Under the pieces are notes generated by a model. It was not told the origin of the DNA. It did not search any database and saw nothing but the letters and a program-made list of their open reading frames with translations. DNA of 36,031 nt from contig JAAMPI010000479.1 in NCBI GenBank assembly GCA_013054445.1, forward strand, positions 1-36,031, read 5' to 3'. The position numbers were made by a program, and so were the translations under genes. Shown here piece by piece: positions 34,001 through 36,031 of the stretch (position 1 is its first letter; every line of letters begins with the position of its first letter). The stretch is from Cudoniella acicularis. Lineage: Eukaryota; Ascomycota; Leotiomycetes; Helotiales; Helotiaceae.

Positions 34001-34522
34001 CCAAAACTGGCGAGCCTGTCCTCGTAAGAAGAGGGCAATATCGGTGGTGATTCTCCGAGACTTATCAAGTTACTTGGAGAGCTGGAATACGCCGGAACAT
34101 TCCTGGCCCATTCGTTGGTATTCTGCGACGATGACTGGGCGATCGCGGCTGAAGACAAGGCGTCCAGCAAAGGGGAGCTTGCAGGGTTTCCATTCGGGGG
34201 GGGAACCTACGGGTTCAATTCCTGGCGACTGCATCGGGGACATTATTGTTTTCGCACTCTTATTGCTGGGTCTAGTCAGCGATTATGATCTGCTGGAGGA
34301 GTCACAGCTGCAGGGTCGCATCTTGAGGACTCACTTCTTTGAAGCATTTTTGGTCACCGCTGCCAATACGCCGCTACCTCCACTATCCTTCGCCGTCCCA
34401 TTCTTCTTTCCGTTTCTCGTGGATGCCGATCCTCCAGCTGCGAAACCCTTCTGAGTCAACTTGGATGGCTGGGAATTCCCGTTCGGGGTGTTGCTGCTGT
34501 CGTGATCGAGTGAAGGGGGCAT
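31036..34522 (-). CDS. BCAS3-like WD40 protein, with apparent +1 frameshift
   Basis: Exon 1 is 34335-34522 (ATG at 34520-34522, MPPSLDHDSSNTPNG). The intron is 34266-34334 (69 nt; GTGAGT, GCTGAC branch, ACCCAG). Exon 2 is 31036-34265. The exon sum is 3418 nt, one more than a multiple of three. A run of eight C (34196-34203) sits where the frame must change between SPMQSPGIEPVGSPP and NGNPASSPLLDALSS. With seven C the protein is 1138 aa. It has a disordered N-terminus, a beta-propeller-type middle (VYSAKILPWSV, HPLIAVVVHGP, LTIRADFGNVVIASG, CSFLSFAPSGLALFTASSKG) and a C-terminal part with VGLHIYLHPE. This is the pattern of BCAS3 WD40 proteins, which in animals work with PHAF1 at autophagic membranes. 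The fungal role is inferred. The acidic C-terminus ends DFASQRV. Confidence 0.75.
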
Positions 34523-35309
34523 TCACAAGATGGTAGGACCGCTCACTTGTGCCTAGAGAGTACGTCTAGTACTTATACCGCGTCTCGGTGATCGCAGACC
34601 AAGACGGAGTCGACGGGGTGAGTGGCGGGCGAGGCGCGGTTGCGAGCTGTTCCCGCTGCTTCCTGAACAACCAGAATTCAGGAGAGGGCGGGGAAAGCTC
34701 GAGAAAGCGATGGACCGTCCTAATCTTCGTTGCAAGGGAGTGTGCAAATGAAATAGCTTCTTGTTCGATGTCTTTGTGAGAGAAATTGTGGCTCTTGGGT
34801 CAAGAGCTCAAGTGTTGGTGGAGGTTACAATGGAGGGGCAACTGGAGGTGTCCTCGAGCAATGCAGCCAGCATTAGCGTCGCGTCATTGGCTGCATCGTC
34901 CCTGATTCGCCCAGCCTGAAATACAGTACTCCGTACAGGCTCGGCGGGCCAATGCCAGGATTTACGATTATCTGCATAAAAGTCAGGTACAAAGGAAACT
35001 CGTAGTAGTGGCATAGCTTTCTGGCTTGAGCAGAGCGTCGGACTTATGAGGGGCTTCGAACATTTGTGCACATGTGTGACTTGAGTGCATCGCGAAATGG
35101 GACGAGCTTAGCACTCTGGGGAATTGAAAAAGTCTGGGGTATATTGAACACATGTCCCTGAATATTCCTTTGCCCATTATTTTTCGCCCATTCGCCATTT
35201 TGCAGAGCGGGAGCCTCCAAGGTTCGAGTAAAGAAGACCTTCACCAGGTTGACCTGATTATCGCCAGTACTCCCGAGACCAAATATCGTGCCCAGCCCGA
35301 GCATCTCCC
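34523..35309. other. intergenic between BCAS3-like gene and DPM2
   Basis: A 787-bp gap between two minus-strand genes, holding the promoter of the BCAS3-like gene and the 3' region of DPM2. If the DPM2 frameshift were real, its shifted frame would run through here to 35044. No other gene is supported. Confidence 0.4.
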
Positions 35310-35685
35310 TTATGCCTTCTTCTTTCCAGCTGCTTTCGCCTTCGCTGCCCTCTTTCTGTTGCTGCGAATCATGACCACACTCAAGAAGGAGCCCACAACA
35401 GCTGAGCCGAGTAGGATAAGGATGACGGGAATGCGAATAGCCCAGACTCGAGGGGGGAAATATGTTCTGCAGTGGGTGATCCGAGTCGACAAAGGGCTGG
35501 AGGTATATTTTAGTTCTGAGTACCAAAGGAAGGCCTGGGAATGGATTACCATGAGAAGTGTCCAAATAGTGTAATAGAGAAAGACGACAGAAGCAGCGAC
35601 GAGCATCGCAAGGCCCACTAATTTGTCCAGCTGTGCATGTTAGATAATACAATTTGAAAGCGCGAACCGAAGGTGGTTGTACCAT
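35310..35685 (-). CDS. DPM2: DPM2, dolichol-phosphate-mannose synthase regulatory subunit, with apparent +1 frameshift
   Basis: Exon 1 is only the ATG (35683-35685). Introns are 35631-35682 (52 nt, GTACAA, TCTAACA, CACAG) and 35497-35549 (53 nt, GTAATC...CTCCAG). Exons 2 and 3 are 35550-35630 and 35310-35496. The sum is 271 nt. One C fewer in the C6 run (35452-35457) gives 270 nt and an 89-aa protein. It has two membrane helices: LVGLAMLVAASVVFLYYTIW, then LLMPFVDSDHPLQNIFPP, then RVWAIRIPVILILLG and VVGSFLSVVMIRSNRK, ending in a Lys/Ala-rich ER-retention-like tail. This is the DPM2 pattern (PFVD..H and FPPRVWAIRIPV). DPM2 is a small ER-membrane protein that stabilises the mannosyltransferase Dpm1 and supports GPI-anchor synthesis. 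The frame change sits exactly at FPP/RVW. Confidence 0.85.
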
Positions 35686-35791
35686 TGTTGCAATCGACTG
35701 AAAAGGAGTGTGAGGTCTGAAAGACTGAAACTTCAATGTGATGTTTCGATGGTCTTGGTGTTGTAGAATTTCTAAAATCTGGCTTTCCAAG

Positions 35792-35825
35792 GCTCCACGC
35801 GAACGCTCCACGCGAACGCTCCACC
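35792..35825. repeat. 13-bp tandem repeat, about 2.6 copies
   Basis: The unit GCTCCACGCGAAC occurs exactly at 35792-35804 and 35805-35817, plus a partial copy (GCTCCAC). It lies between DPM2 and the inverted-repeat element. Confidence 0.85.
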
Positions 35826-35827
35826 AG

Positions 35828-36031
35828 GGGGTGTCAGAATAGCTGAGACACCCAAATGCGCACCATGAATTTCTTAAGCCACCCATAACGTTAAAGCGTA
35901 CAAAAAGTAGGTGGAACTGTAGAGCGGAGTGCTGGTAATAATATTATCTATTTGAATTTTTTGTTTGGGTGGCGTTGTAGAGTTTATTGAACAGTTGGTA
36001 AAATTCAGTGTCTCGACTATTCTGACACCCC
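35828..36031. mobile_element. MITE-like element with terminal inverted repeats
   Basis: The left end reads GGGGTGTCAGAATAG then CTGAGACAC. The reverse complement of the right end, at the window edge, reads GGGGTGTCAGAATAG then TCGAGACAC. That is 22 matches over 24 bp. The total is 204 bp with no coding capacity, which fits a non-autonomous DNA element. The right flank is outside the window, so the target-site duplication cannot be judged. It starts about 140 bp upstream of the DPM2 ATG, in its promoter or leader. Confidence 0.75.

Noticed and set aside
34210..34235. B-box-like GGGTTCAATTCC on the plus strand
   Set aside because: It lies inside the BCAS3-like exon on the other strand, the T stem does not pair, and there is no A-box at a suitable distance.
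35044..35886. 280-codon minus-strand frame
   Set aside because: It reads through the DPM2 introns and then follows the shifted frame after the C6 run; not an independent gene.
1..36031. CRISPR arrays, operons or prokaryotic signals
   Set aside because: None seen; spliceosomal introns throughout show a eukaryotic nuclear sequence.

Overview
The window is nuclear DNA of a filamentous ascomycete (Pezizomycotina). A helotialean or other Leotiomycete is my guess; no marker fixes the class. The evidence is many short GT-AG introns of about 44-82 nt, CTAAC/CTGAC-type branch points, a GPI-anchored Ser/Thr/Ala-rich wall protein, a GH28 pectinase and widely spaced genes. There are no operons.

Layout. 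The left edge holds the 3' part of an unrecognised minus-strand gene (2-352). A small GPI-anchored surface protein follows (2049-2701, minus, three exons), then a secreted five-exon GH28 pectinase (5515-7048, plus) whose promoter has two CreA-type sites and a TATA box. From about 7.5 to 12.2 kb lies an accessory, decay-prone island. It contains a tRNA-like Pol III unit, an HNH-endonuclease-type pseudogene, a nucleotidyltransferase-fold gene and a badly broken gene of unknown family. A hidden minus-strand gene with no long ATG-led reading frame sits at 12732-13296.

The clearest functional unit is a head-to-head pair with a 299-bp shared promoter: an EXPERA (EBP/TMEM97-like) membrane protein (13823-14648, minus) and a FIT/Scs3-family ER lipid protein (14948-16034, plus). 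About 8.6 kb of gene-poor DNA follows, including one possible decayed gene, short tandem repeats and a GC-rich leader. It ends at an unrecognised Pro/Ser-rich gene (24678-25842, plus).

After another gene-poor stretch with one tentative minus-strand gene (29300-29819), the right end carries a BCAS3-like WD40 gene (31036-34522) and the small ER protein gene DPM2 (35310-35685), both minus. A 204-bp element with inverted terminal repeats (35828-36031) sits upstream of DPM2 and ends at the window edge.

One cross-cutting observation: BCAS3, DPM2 and the broken gene near 11.6 kb each show an apparent +1 in a homopolymer run (C8, C6, A6). In the first two, removing one base gives a whole number of codons. 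Assembly overcalls are the simplest explanation for the two conserved genes and should be excluded before calling either a pseudogene. I did not find a convincing complete new system. The best candidate area is the 7.5-12.2 kb island.
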